Positions 16,632 through 23,548 of a stretch of DNA of 64,000 nt are shown piece after piece (the first letter of the stretch is position 1; every line of letters begins with the position of its first letter). The translations under genes and the position numbers were made by a program. This DNA is from JAHEFU01 sp041395205. Its GTDB lineage: Bacteria; 4484-113; JAFGCY01. The stretch spans positions 248,001 through 312,000 of the forward strand of contig JAWLAZ010000003.1 in NCBI GenBank assembly GCA_041395205.1, given 5' to 3'. The notes under the pieces were generated by a model. It did not search any database and was not told the origin of the DNA. It saw only the letters and a program-made list of their open reading frames with translations.

Positions 16632-17339
16632 TTATCGCGCCTGCTCGCCGTACCAGCGCAGTTTGTCCGCCGGGTCCGGCCGCATATCCGCCGGCAGCAG
16701 TTCCTCGATGCGCTGCATCATGCGCGCGGTCTCACGCTGCACGACTTCCTTCGGGACGCGCTCGCGGTCGCCATCATAGTCGATCCGGTAGGGCTCACCG
16801 TAGCGGATCGTGATCTTCGCCGGGCGGAAGGCCTTGCTGCCCTTGCCCAGCGCATTCTGCGAGCCGATGATCGCGGACGGCAGGATCGTGGCGTCACTGC
16901 GGATCGCCATCAGCACGGCACCGCTCTTGCCCTCCATCAGCACACCGTCCTGGCTGCGCGTGCCCTCCGGGAAGATGAACACCACCTGCTGGTCCCTGAG
17001 GTACTGCACCGCATCCAGCAGGGCCTGCTTGCCCTGGCCGCGGTTGACCATGATGCTGCCGATGCTCTTCATGTAGATCCGCAGAATGCCAATCTTGAAC
17101 AGTTCGGCCTTCGGCATGTGGTAACCACAGCGCCCGGGAATGAAGGAGCCTGTCAGAGGCGGGTCGAGGTGGCTGATGTGGTTGCTGACAACCAGCAGCG
17201 CTCCCCTGCGCGGCACACGCTCGGGATGCTCGAGGCTCACGCGGAACATGAGTCTGGCCACGAGCCAGGTCGCCAGGCGCGTGATGTCGTAGATGATCCT
17301 GCCCCAGAAGGACATCTTCAGCTTGTTGCTGACGTACAA
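16632..17339 (-). CDS. plsC: 1-acyl-sn-glycerol-3-phosphate acyltransferase (PlsC family)
   Basis: An inner-membrane acyltransferase that makes phosphatidic acid from lysophosphatidic acid. The 235-residue product has the HX4D motif as NHISHLDPP, followed by FPEGTRS, both catalytic blocks of the PlsC/LPLAT family. The start is taken as TTG at 17339 because AGGGGAG lies 6-7 bases upstream within the last codons of the cupin gene, 2 bases after its stop. The first downstream ATG (17315) has a poorer ribosome site. A hydrophobic stretch near residues 15-35 may anchor the protein. Confidence 0.9.
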   Translation of the reverse strand: MYVSNKLKMSFWGRIIYDITRLATWLVARLMFRVSLEHPERVPRRGALLVVSNHISHLDPPLTGSFIPGRCGYHMPKAELFKIGILRIYMKSIGSIMVNRGQGKQALLDAVQYLRDQQVVFIFPEGTRSQDGVLMEGKSGAVLMAIRSDATILPSAIIGSQNALGKGSKAFRPAKITIRYGEPYRIDYDGDRERVPKEVVQRETARMMQRIEELLPADMRPDPADKLRWYGEQAR

Positions 17340-17341
17340 GC

Positions 17342-17752
17342 TCAGCTCCCCTTGACGATGCGGTAGCTGTCCTCGTCGAAGTGCTGCGTGGAGAATTCCA
17401 TGATGTGCGTCTCGTCATCGAGTCCGGTGAAACGGTGCACCATCCCCGGCTTGAGCAGGATGCAGTCGCCTTCCCGCATCTCGAAGACCTCCTGGATCAC
17501 CGGCGGCTCCATCTGCGCATGCTCGAGGTCGCACATCTCCATCTGCAGCCGGCCCTTCGTGATGTAGAAGGTCTCGGTCTTGAGCTTGTGGTAGTGCAGC
17601 GAACAGTTCTTGCCCTTGTGCAGCACCAGCAGTTTCCCGCAGTACATTTCATCATTGTGGAGCCAGCGCTCCTCGCCCCAGCCCTTGGGAACGATCTTCA
17701 CGTCCTCGTCCAGGCGGATCGGCAGGCTGTAATTCTGCGGAATGCTGTCCAT
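17342..17752 (-). CDS. Single-domain cupin protein
   Basis: A 136-residue cupin. It has PKGWGEERWLHND near the start, then YCGKLLVLHKGKNCSLHYHK (residues about 38-57) with the metal-binding HxH, KTETFYITKGRLQM with the conserved Glu, and a second motif KPGMVHRFTG with the third His. The pattern resembles small sugar-isomerase-like cupins (mannose-6-phosphate isomerase C-terminal type), but the substrate cannot be fixed. It is the first gene of the minus-strand operon with plsC and dapB-asd-dapA-cobB, and the plsC ribosome site lies within its end. Confidence 0.75.
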   Translation of the reverse strand: MDSIPQNYSLPIRLDEDVKIVPKGWGEERWLHNDEMYCGKLLVLHKGKNCSLHYHKLKTETFYITKGRLQMEMCDLEHAQMEPPVIQEVFEMREGDCILLKPGMVHRFTGLDDETHIMEFSTQHFDEDSYRIVKGS

Positions 17753-17774
17753 GGCTTTCTCCTATGACGAAAAT

Positions 17775-17793
17775 GCCCACCGCAGAGGTGGGC
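17775..17793 (-). promoter_or_regulatory. Hairpin in the leader of the cupin operon
   Basis: GCCCACC-5 base loop-GGTGGGC forms a perfect 7-base-pair stem in the 118-base gap upstream of the cupin gene. On the minus strand it is followed by ATTTTC. It lies downstream of the predicted cupin promoter, so it could end transcription from the upstream GGDEF gene or act as an attenuator for the cupin operon. Confidence 0.5.
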
Positions 17794-17835
17794 GGGAAGC
17801 TTTGCTTTGCCTACAAGTGTCTGCCTCCAGTACTA

Positions 17836-17863
17836 ATTATAAGCCAATTGCCGCGCGGGGCAA
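17836..17863 (-). promoter_or_regulatory. Promoter of the cupin-plsC-dap operon (-35 and -10)
   Basis: On the minus strand TTGCCC (17863-17858), a 16-base spacer and TATAAT (17841-17836) form a good sigma70-type promoter. Transcription would start near 17829, giving a leader of about 77 bases with the hairpin at 17775-17793. Confidence 0.6.
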
Positions 17864-17870
17864 GGCCGGA

Positions 17871-19622
17871 TCAGCCGCGGATCTCGATCGTCTTCGATTC
17901 GCTCTGCGGGATCGGGAAGAACTTGGAGAGCATCACCTGGTTGCGGCCGGAATGCTTGGCCGTGTACAGCGCATGGTCGGCATTGTCGACGAACAGCGCG
18001 CTGATCTCCTCGACATTCTTGAGGAAGGCATCACCTTCACCCGTGCTGCGCGAACCGCGCGAAACCTCGGGCTTGAGGTTCGTATCCGCCGTGGTGGCCA
18101 GGCCCACGCTGACCGTCACCTGCTTGAAGGCGTCGCGCTGCAGGCTGATCGGGAACTGGTGCGCCTCGACCTTGCGCCTGAGCTGCTCGGCGATGCGCGG
18201 GGCGATCTCCGGCGGGGTGCCCTTCAGCACCACGGCGAATTCCTCGCCGCCCCAGCGGCCCACGAGGTCCGTGCCACGGAAGAAGGTCTTCAGGATCTGC
18301 GCCAGCTCCTGGATCACGAGGTTGCCCACCAGATGTCCATAGGTGTCGTTGATGCTCTTGAAGTGGTCGATGTCCATGTAGATCAGCCCGAGCGGGATGT
18401 CCTTGCAGTAGGCATCATTGAGCATCGGGATGAACTTCTCCATGAAGCCGCCGTGGTTGTTGAGCTGCGTCAGGTTGTCAGTATGGCTCTCGGTCTTGAC
18501 CGTGGTGTAGTTCAGGCTGTTGGAGACCGCAATCGAGATCAGCGGTGCAATGCTCTGCAGGAAGGCGAAGGCGTCAGCGTCGAAGCTCTTCACGTGATGG
18601 CTGTCCAGGCAGAGCACGCCGAGCGCCTCCTGGCGGAACATCAGCGGCATGCAGGCCAGGGAGCGGATCTTCTTGCCGCGCTGGTTGAAGCTCTCCCAGC
18701 GCTTGTCCTCAAGCACGTCGTCAATCAGCACGCCCTCGCGGTTGCTGTAGCTCCAGCCGACCACGCCCTGGTCCAGCTTCACGCTGCGGGCCACGCCGGT
18801 CGCGGCCTCATCGCCGCTCTCCACCTTGAGCTCCAGGCGCTGCTCCTCCTGGTTGTAGATGTAGATGCTGAACTTGTCGAAATCGAAGCGGTTACGCAGC
18901 GCTTCCACGATCTTGCCGAACAGCTCCTCCCAGTCCAGTACGGAGATGATGTTCTCGAGGATCTGCAACAGGGTCTGGACCTCGCGGTTGCGCTCCACCA
19001 GCGACTCCACGGAAAGGTCCGCATTGATCGCCTGCATGCTCAGGTCGCTGACCAGCTCCTCGCTGACCTGGTAGATCTCGTCGATGTTGCGCTTGATCTT
19101 GCGCACCAGCAGCGTCGCCGTGGCAATTGCACCGAGACCGATCAGGGTATAGGCTCCAGCCTCCACATTCGTGCTGAACAGTCCGAGCTCCGGATTGGCA
19201 CGCGCCAGCATGATACTGAACAGGTACAGCATCACGGAGACTGCGGTCAGCAGCGACCCCGTGCCGCGCGGCAGTACGAAGTTGTAGAAGCTGTTGATCA
19301 CCACGAGTGCGATCAGGTAGATCAGGATCATCATCGGCTGCGACATGAAGAGGTAGGTCGCGGTGATGATGTCGATTGCGAGGCTCATCAGGAACAGCCG
19401 CTCATTGTTGTCCGGCGTCGGCTCGGTGAAGCGGAACAGTGCCAGGTTCAGGACCGCCATCAGCCCGAGGCTCGCCCAGAACAGGAAGGGGCTGCCATAG
19501 CTGCTGGAATCCTTGAAATGCAGCATCCAGATGAAGATGTAGCTGGATGTGAAGCCGATCAGTTTCGCAGCCACGAGATATGGCCAGAAGCGCGACGGGA
19601 GGTAGTAGACCTTCTGATTCAA
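17871..19622 (-). CDS. Membrane-bound GAF-GGDEF diguanylate cyclase
   Basis: This 583-residue protein makes cyclic di-GMP from two GTP. About six hydrophobic helices span residues ~10-190. A coiled linker leads to a GAF domain at ~235-390 (LFGKIVEALRNRF; GVVGWSYSNREGVLIDD; LGVLCLDSHH). The C-terminal GGDEF domain (~405-580) has YMDIDHFKSINDTYGH and an intact active site GRWGGEEF. RGTD sits five residues before GGEEF, the RxxD product-inhibition site, so the enzyme should be active and feedback-controlled. The start is TTG at 19622, just after an extended -10. The GAF ligand is unknown. It stands alone between dnaA and the cupin operon. Confidence 0.92.
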   Translation of the reverse strand: MNQKVYYLPSRFWPYLVAAKLIGFTSSYIFIWMLHFKDSSSYGSPFLFWASLGLMAVLNLALFRFTEPTPDNNERLFLMSLAIDIITATYLFMSQPMMILIYLIALVVINSFYNFVLPRGTGSLLTAVSVMLYLFSIMLARANPELGLFSTNVEAGAYTLIGLGAIATATLLVRKIKRNIDEIYQVSEELVSDLSMQAINADLSVESLVERNREVQTLLQILENIISVLDWEELFGKIVEALRNRFDFDKFSIYIYNQEEQRLELKVESGDEAATGVARSVKLDQGVVGWSYSNREGVLIDDVLEDKRWESFNQRGKKIRSLACMPLMFRQEALGVLCLDSHHVKSFDADAFAFLQSIAPLISIAVSNSLNYTTVKTESHTDNLTQLNNHGGFMEKFIPMLNDAYCKDIPLGLIYMDIDHFKSINDTYGHLVGNLVIQELAQILKTFFRGTDLVGRWGGEEFAVVLKGTPPEIAPRIAEQLRRKVEAHQFPISLQRDAFKQVTVSVGLATTADTNLKPEVSRGSRSTGEGDAFLKNVEEISALFVDNADHALYTAKHSGRNQVMLSKFFPIPQSESKTIEIRG

Positions 19623-19631
19623 CCTGTACCG

Positions 19632-19637
19632 ATTATA
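19632..19637 (-). promoter_or_regulatory. Extended -10 of the GGDEF gene (very short leader)
   Basis: On the minus strand TGA followed by TATAAT, a perfect hexamer, ends 9 bases before the TTG start at 19622. The leader would be only two or three bases long. Confidence 0.55.
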
Positions 19638-19668
19638 TCAGGACGGGAGCCGCGCTGAGATGCGCTCC

Positions 19669-21063
19669 CTACTTGAGCATCCGTGAGATCTGGCTGATCG
19701 CCTGCTCGATGTAGGGATCCTCCACGATCTCGGCCGTGATCTTGCTTGCACCGTGGGAGACGGTGCTGTGGTCACGGTTGCCGAGCTCGGAGCCGATCTG
19801 GCTGAGTGTGAGGTTCGTGAACTCACGGGCGAAGTACATCGCGATCATCCGCGCCAGGGCCACGCGCTTGGAGCGGTTGGAGCTGAGCAGCAGGCTGTCG
19901 CTGATGTTGAAGTACTCGCAGACGGCATTGATGATCTGCCGCATGCTGACCTCGCGGCGGATCCCGCTCGTATCAAGGATGTCGGCCAGCACGCGTGCCG
20001 CGAACTCGATAGTCGGCGGGCTGCTGGAGAAGTCGCTGAAGGCCAGCAGGCGCGTCAGTGCTCCCTCCAGCTCACGGATGTTGCTGGTCACGCGGTCGGC
20101 GATGAAGTAGCAGACCTCATCCGGCAGGTTGACCTTCTCCTGGCGGGCCTTCTGGCGCAGGATGGCAACGCGGGTCTCGAGGCTCGGGTCGGCGATGTCG
20201 GCTACGAGCCCCATCCCGAAGCGGCTGATCAGGCGCTCCTCCATGCCCTTGAGCGTACGCGGCGGGCGGTCGGAGCTGATGATGATCTGCTTGCCGGCCT
20301 CCACGAGCTCCATGAAGGTGTGGAAGAACTCGCTCTGGGTCTCGGCCTTGCCGCTCAGGAACTGGATGTCGTCAATCAGCAGCACGTCGGCCTGGCGGTA
20401 GCGGCGGTGGAACTCGGACATGCGCTGGCCTGTGCGCACGTGCTCGATGAAGTCGTTCGTGAACTTCTCGCTCGTGACGTAGACCACGCTGTCAGCGCGG
20501 CGGCTGTTCCAGACCTCGTGCCCGATGGCGTGCATCAGGTGCGTCTTGCCCAGCCCGACCCCGCCGTAGAGGAACATCGGGTTGTAGCTCTTGCCGGGAC
20601 GCTGGGCCACCTGCCAGCAGGCGTTGTAGCAGAACTGGTTGTTGGCACCGACCACGAACTCATTGAAGGTGTAGTGCGGGTTGAGCAGCGGCTTGTTCGC
20701 CTGCGGGCGCGATGCGGCCTCTTCCTGTTCCATGCCGCCGGGCATGAGGTCCAGCCCGTTGTCCTGCTGCTGCATACCGCTGAAGGACGGGCCGGCATCA
20801 CTGCTGCCGAGCTTGCCGGAGACGACCTCCAGGCTGGCGCGGCGGCCGGTGATCAACTCAGTGAGTTCAATGATGATCTCGCCGAACTGTTCCAGCACCC
20901 ACTTGCGGTTCATGTCGTTGGCAGCGGAGATGACGAGCACGTCGTCCTCATAGGAAACGGCCGCAAGGGGCCGGATCAGCAGTTCATACTTCGGGCGGTT
21001 CGTTTGTTCGCAGAGTTGCTGTTTGATGATCTCGAGAAGATCTGTTGCACTGTGGGTCTGCAT
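19669..21063 (-). CDS. dnaA: Chromosomal replication initiator DnaA
   Basis: DnaA binds DnaA boxes at oriC and opens the duplex in its ATP form. The start at ATG 21063 (MQTHSATDLLEIIKQQL) gives 464 residues; a TTG at 21081 adds six residues. Domain I is at the N-terminus, a Gln/Glu-rich linker follows, and domain III starts at LNPHYTFNEFVVGANNQF. Walker A is YGGVGLGKTHLMHAIGHE, Walker B LLIDDIQFLSGK, and sensor II lies near RELEGALTRLLAF. Domain IV ends with the DNA-binding signature GSELGNRDHSTVSHG. dnaN, recF and gyrB, the usual neighbours, are absent; a GGDEF gene lies downstream. Confidence 0.97.
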   Translation of the reverse strand: MQTHSATDLLEIIKQQLCEQTNRPKYELLIRPLAAVSYEDDVLVISAANDMNRKWVLEQFGEIIIELTELITGRRASLEVVSGKLGSSDAGPSFSGMQQQDNGLDLMPGGMEQEEAASRPQANKPLLNPHYTFNEFVVGANNQFCYNACWQVAQRPGKSYNPMFLYGGVGLGKTHLMHAIGHEVWNSRRADSVVYVTSEKFTNDFIEHVRTGQRMSEFHRRYRQADVLLIDDIQFLSGKAETQSEFFHTFMELVEAGKQIIISSDRPPRTLKGMEERLISRFGMGLVADIADPSLETRVAILRQKARQEKVNLPDEVCYFIADRVTSNIRELEGALTRLLAFSDFSSSPPTIEFAARVLADILDTSGIRREVSMRQIINAVCEYFNISDSLLLSSNRSKRVALARMIAMYFAREFTNLTLSQIGSELGNRDHSTVSHGASKITAEIVEDPYIEQAISQISRMLK

Positions 21064-21067
21064 ACAA

Positions 21068-21157
21068 TTAGCGGCAGGCAATGACCCACCGACGCTCCGC
21101 CTCCTCGTAGTATTCCTCGTGATACTCCGTGAACAGGATGCTGAAAGTTGTCAACAC
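21068..21157 (-). CDS. Possible 29-residue leader peptide upstream of dnaA
   Basis: A GTG-initiated frame of 29 codons encodes a peptide with the centre EYHEEYYEEAERRW, ending at TAA four bases before the dnaA ATG. GGAAGG lies directly against the GTG, which is too close for a good ribosome site. The strongly acidic-aromatic composition and the stop placed just before dnaA suggest translational coupling, but the frame could be chance. No homologue is recognised. Confidence 0.2.
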   Translation of the reverse strand: MLTTFSILFTEYHEEYYEEAERRWVIACR

Positions 21158-21603
21158 CCTTCCAAATCAACCCGTCCACGTGTCGCTTATCCCCATTGTG
21201 AAACCCTGGAACTTGCATAAGTTGATAACCTCAGCAAGGAGATCATCAGGCAATCCAGATTCTGTCAACGGGGATGCCCCTGATGCACCATCTCACGGCG
21301 CATCCTGCCTTCAAGAGGATCTAGGATATCAGACGCATAGGGCGCTGGCAAGAGCAAATTGACCGCCCCGGCAAAAAATCCCTGATAATTTTCAGCCCAA
21401 TCCTCATGCGGCTCCCACACGGTTTTCACATCCCTGATTCACGGCTGGCAGTCACATTGATATGGTTGTTCAAACCGGAACATTGAGCTGCGGTTAAATG
21501 TCATTTTCAATGTCTCGCAGGCTGATTGAATCGCTGAATGAAGTGGCGCGAGCCGGACTGATGTAATACAATTCTGCTACCTGCCCGCGGAGGAAGACTG
21601 AAA
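21085..21603. other. Intergenic region upstream of dnaA; candidate oriC
   Basis: This roughly 520-base gap between divergent dnaA (-) and the TPR gene (+) is the longest gene-free stretch outside 59.8-61.0 kb, and it is more A+T-rich than its surroundings, notably at 21355-21550. DnaA-box-like sequences are TTATCCCCA (21187-21195), TTGTCAACA (21148-21156), TTTTCACA (21423-21430), and minus-strand TTATCAACT around 21220-21228. None is a perfect TTATCCACA, and spacing is irregular. The region may hold oriC or only DnaA autoregulatory sites. The minus-strand TTGACA at 21150-21155 may be a dnaA -35. Confidence 0.4.
21567..21572 (+). promoter_or_regulatory. -10 of the TPR-lipoprotein gene pair
   Basis: TACAAT lies 31 bases before the ATG at 21604; TGGCGC 17 bases upstream is a weak -35. 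Unlike several neighbours this gene has a clear Shine-Dalgarno, GGAGGAAGA, 5-6 bases before its ATG. Confidence 0.45.
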
Positions 21604-22392
21604 ATGAGCAACGCATCCGGAGTTATCGCCCGCCGTGACCTCAAACCCGAGGAGCTTGCGGCCAAGGAGCGCCTCGAGGAGAAGGGTAACGAGGCCCTGG
21701 ACAACGATGACTACAAGCTGGCGCTGGAGTGCTTCCACAAGATCACGATCCTCGACGGCGCTGACCCCAACGGCTGGAACATGCTCGGGGTCTGCTTCTC
21801 CAACCTTGAATTCGCGAAGGAGGCCTGGCGCTCCTACATGCTGGCCCTGGCCGCGGATCCCGAGAACCTCGATGCGCTCTGGTATGCCTCTGAGTTCCTG
21901 TCCAGCATGGAGGATTTCGAACTGGCGCGGCTGATGCTCAGCCGCTACATCGAGCTCGAGAGCGATGAGGAGCGCCTGGAGGAAGCCCGCGAGGAGCTCG
22001 ATGAGGTCAACCGCCAGCTCGGAGACCGCCGCAGCGGCACGAAGACCATCAATACCACCGACGATGAACTGGACGAGATGGAGATGCCGCACGGAGAGGA
22101 TGGTGACGAGGAGGAGGAGCTGCCCGAGGGCTTCGCCGTCGATGAGGATGATGAGGCGGACTACTCCATGGATTTCAGCGTCGCCGAGGATGACTTCGAG
22201 GACGAGGCTGAAGAAAGCTTTGACGATGACGATAACACTGGCATGTCAGACGAGGAGGAAGAGACCTTCGTGGCCAGTGTGACCCTGCAGCTCACGGGCG
22301 TGGCGCTCAGCTGCCGCAACTGCGGCACCGCTCTGCCCGCTGATGCACCCTACTGCTTCAGCTGCAAGTCGATCTGCTTCTACGAGGACTGA
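21604..22392 (+). CDS. TPR-like protein with acidic linker and C-terminal zinc ribbon
   Basis: A 262-residue cytoplasmic protein of unknown role. Residues about 20-135 contain two or three tetratricopeptide-like helical pairs (GNEALDNDDYKLALECFHKI; GWNMLGVCFSNLEFAKEAW; DALWYASEFLSSMEDFELA). A very acidic stretch of Asp/Glu runs from about 155 to 220. The C-terminus has CRNCGT and YCFSCKSIC, two CxxC pairs that should bind zinc. The ATG is preceded by a strong GGAGGAAGA ribosome site. The lipoprotein gene follows after 10 bases. The fold suggests a protein-binding adaptor. Confidence 0.75.
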   Translation: MSNASGVIARRDLKPEELAAKERLEEKGNEALDNDDYKLALECFHKITILDGADPNGWNMLGVCFSNLEFAKEAWRSYMLALAADPENLDALWYASEFLSSMEDFELARLMLSRYIELESDEERLEEAREELDEVNRQLGDRRSGTKTINTTDDELDEMEMPHGEDGDEEEELPEGFAVDEDDEADYSMDFSVAEDDFEDEAEESFDDDDNTGMSDEEEETFVASVTLQLTGVALSCRNCGTALPADAPYCFSCKSICFYED

Positions 22393-22402
22393 ACATGCCC
22401 CG

Positions 22403-23095
22403 ATGCGGTTTAGCCCCACAGCCGTCCTCTGCCTGCTGCTCCTCCTGCCGCTGACCTGCGGCTGTGACAGGCTCGGCAGCCTGACTGACAACCGCGGCAT
22501 CGACGTGGCCGACCAGCTCGGCCGCCTGCAGCTGGCCGTGCTGGAAGACAGCGGCGTCTCCTCCGAGGAAGCGGCGCAGGCCAGCACGGATGAGCATGCC
22601 GCCGACGCCCATGCCTCTGATTCACACGCGACTGACTCCGAAGCCGGTGGCCAGGCCCTGCGCATCGCCGTTGTCAGCGTGGTGGACCAGTCCCTGTTCG
22701 CCGCTGCCAGCGCCGAGGAGGGGGCTGATCCCGCGGAAGGTGCCGCTGCCGCCGCCGAGGCCGCGCTGCGCCGCGAACGGCAGGTGCGCCAGGCGATCAA
22801 CGCCCGGCTGGTTGGCAACAGCCTGATCAGCGTGGTCCAGCCCGCGGCGGAACAGCTCGAGCTGGCCCGCGCGGAGGTTATCGGGATTGACAGCGCTGCA
22901 CTCAGCCAGGCCACCGTCATGGCGCTCGGCGAGGCCATGCATGTGGACTACGTCGTCAGCGTGCTGATCGACCGTGAGGGCCAGGACGTTGACATCGTGG
23001 CCCAGCACACCGCGGACGGTGCGATCGTCTTCCAGGAGACCCGGGACTGGAGCACGCGCCTGCGCGTGGCCGAGGCACCGGCCGCCGCCGAGTGA
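22403..23095 (+). CDS. LpoB/CsgG-like lipoprotein
   Basis: A 230-residue envelope protein from the ATG at 22403, 10 bases after the preceding stop. The signal peptide is followed by a cysteine cluster (LLLPLTCGCDRL); the lipobox is slightly irregular because the residue at -3 is Thr. An Ala/Asp/His-rich linker leads to a globular domain from about residue 85: LRIAVVSVVDQSL, INARLVGNSLISVVQP, and GEAMHVDYVVSVLIDR. The alternation of a strand, a helix, an L-x-vv strand and a gaDyvv strand resembles CsgG/LpoB-type domains that activate wall synthases. This is a fold-pattern argument without a hard motif. Confidence 0.55.
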   Translation: MRFSPTAVLCLLLLLPLTCGCDRLGSLTDNRGIDVADQLGRLQLAVLEDSGVSSEEAAQASTDEHAADAHASDSHATDSEAGGQALRIAVVSVVDQSLFAAASAEEGADPAEGAAAAAEAALRRERQVRQAINARLVGNSLISVVQPAAEQLELARAEVIGIDSAALSQATVMALGEAMHVDYVVSVLIDREGQDVDIVAQHTADGAIVFQETRDWSTRLRVAEAPAAAE

Positions 23096-23548
23096 TCAGC
23101 TGCGCTGCGCCGTGTCGACGATGATCGTCACCGGGCCCTCGTTGACGAGTTCCACTTCCATCATCGCTCCGAACTCCCCGCTGGCGACGTTCAGCCCATG
23201 CTCCTCCGCCAGCATCCGCTTGAAGTCCTCCACCATTTCCGCCGCGCGCTGAGGTTCCATTGCCCCCGAGAAGGACGGCCGGTTGCCTGAGGCTGTCGGC
23301 GCTGCCAGCGTGAACTGTGAGACCACGAGTACGCTGCCTCCCACACTGCTGACATCGAGGTTCATCTTCCCGTCGGCATCCGTGAAGATCCGCATCCCGG
23401 CGATCTTGCGCGCGGTGAAGCCCAGCTCCGCTGCGGTGTCATCCTTCATCACGCCCAGCAGCACCACGAGGCCGCGACCGATCTCCCCCGTGATCCGGCC
23501 GGCCACGCTCACCCGCGCCCGGCTGACGCGCTGCACGACGGCTCTCAC
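23096..23548 (-). CDS. dtd: D-aminoacyl-tRNA deacylase
   Basis: Dtd hydrolyses D-aminoacyl-tRNA (and Gly-tRNA-Ala), a proofreading step in translation. The 150-residue product has the family motifs MRAVVQRVSRARVSV, GLVVLLGV, VVSQFTL with the conserved Ser-Gln, and the active-site NEGPVT near the C-terminus (Gly-cisPro). The length is typical. Its ATG overlaps the last codons of relA by 4 bases, so it is the last gene of the secD-secF-recJ-relA-dtd unit. This relA-dtd adjacency is common in bacteria. Confidence 0.96.
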   Translation of the reverse strand: MRAVVQRVSRARVSVAGRITGEIGRGLVVLLGVMKDDTAAELGFTARKIAGMRIFTDADGKMNLDVSSVGGSVLVVSQFTLAAPTASGNRPSFSGAMEPQRAAEMVEDFKRMLAEEHGLNVASGEFGAMMEVELVNEGPVTIIVDTAQRS

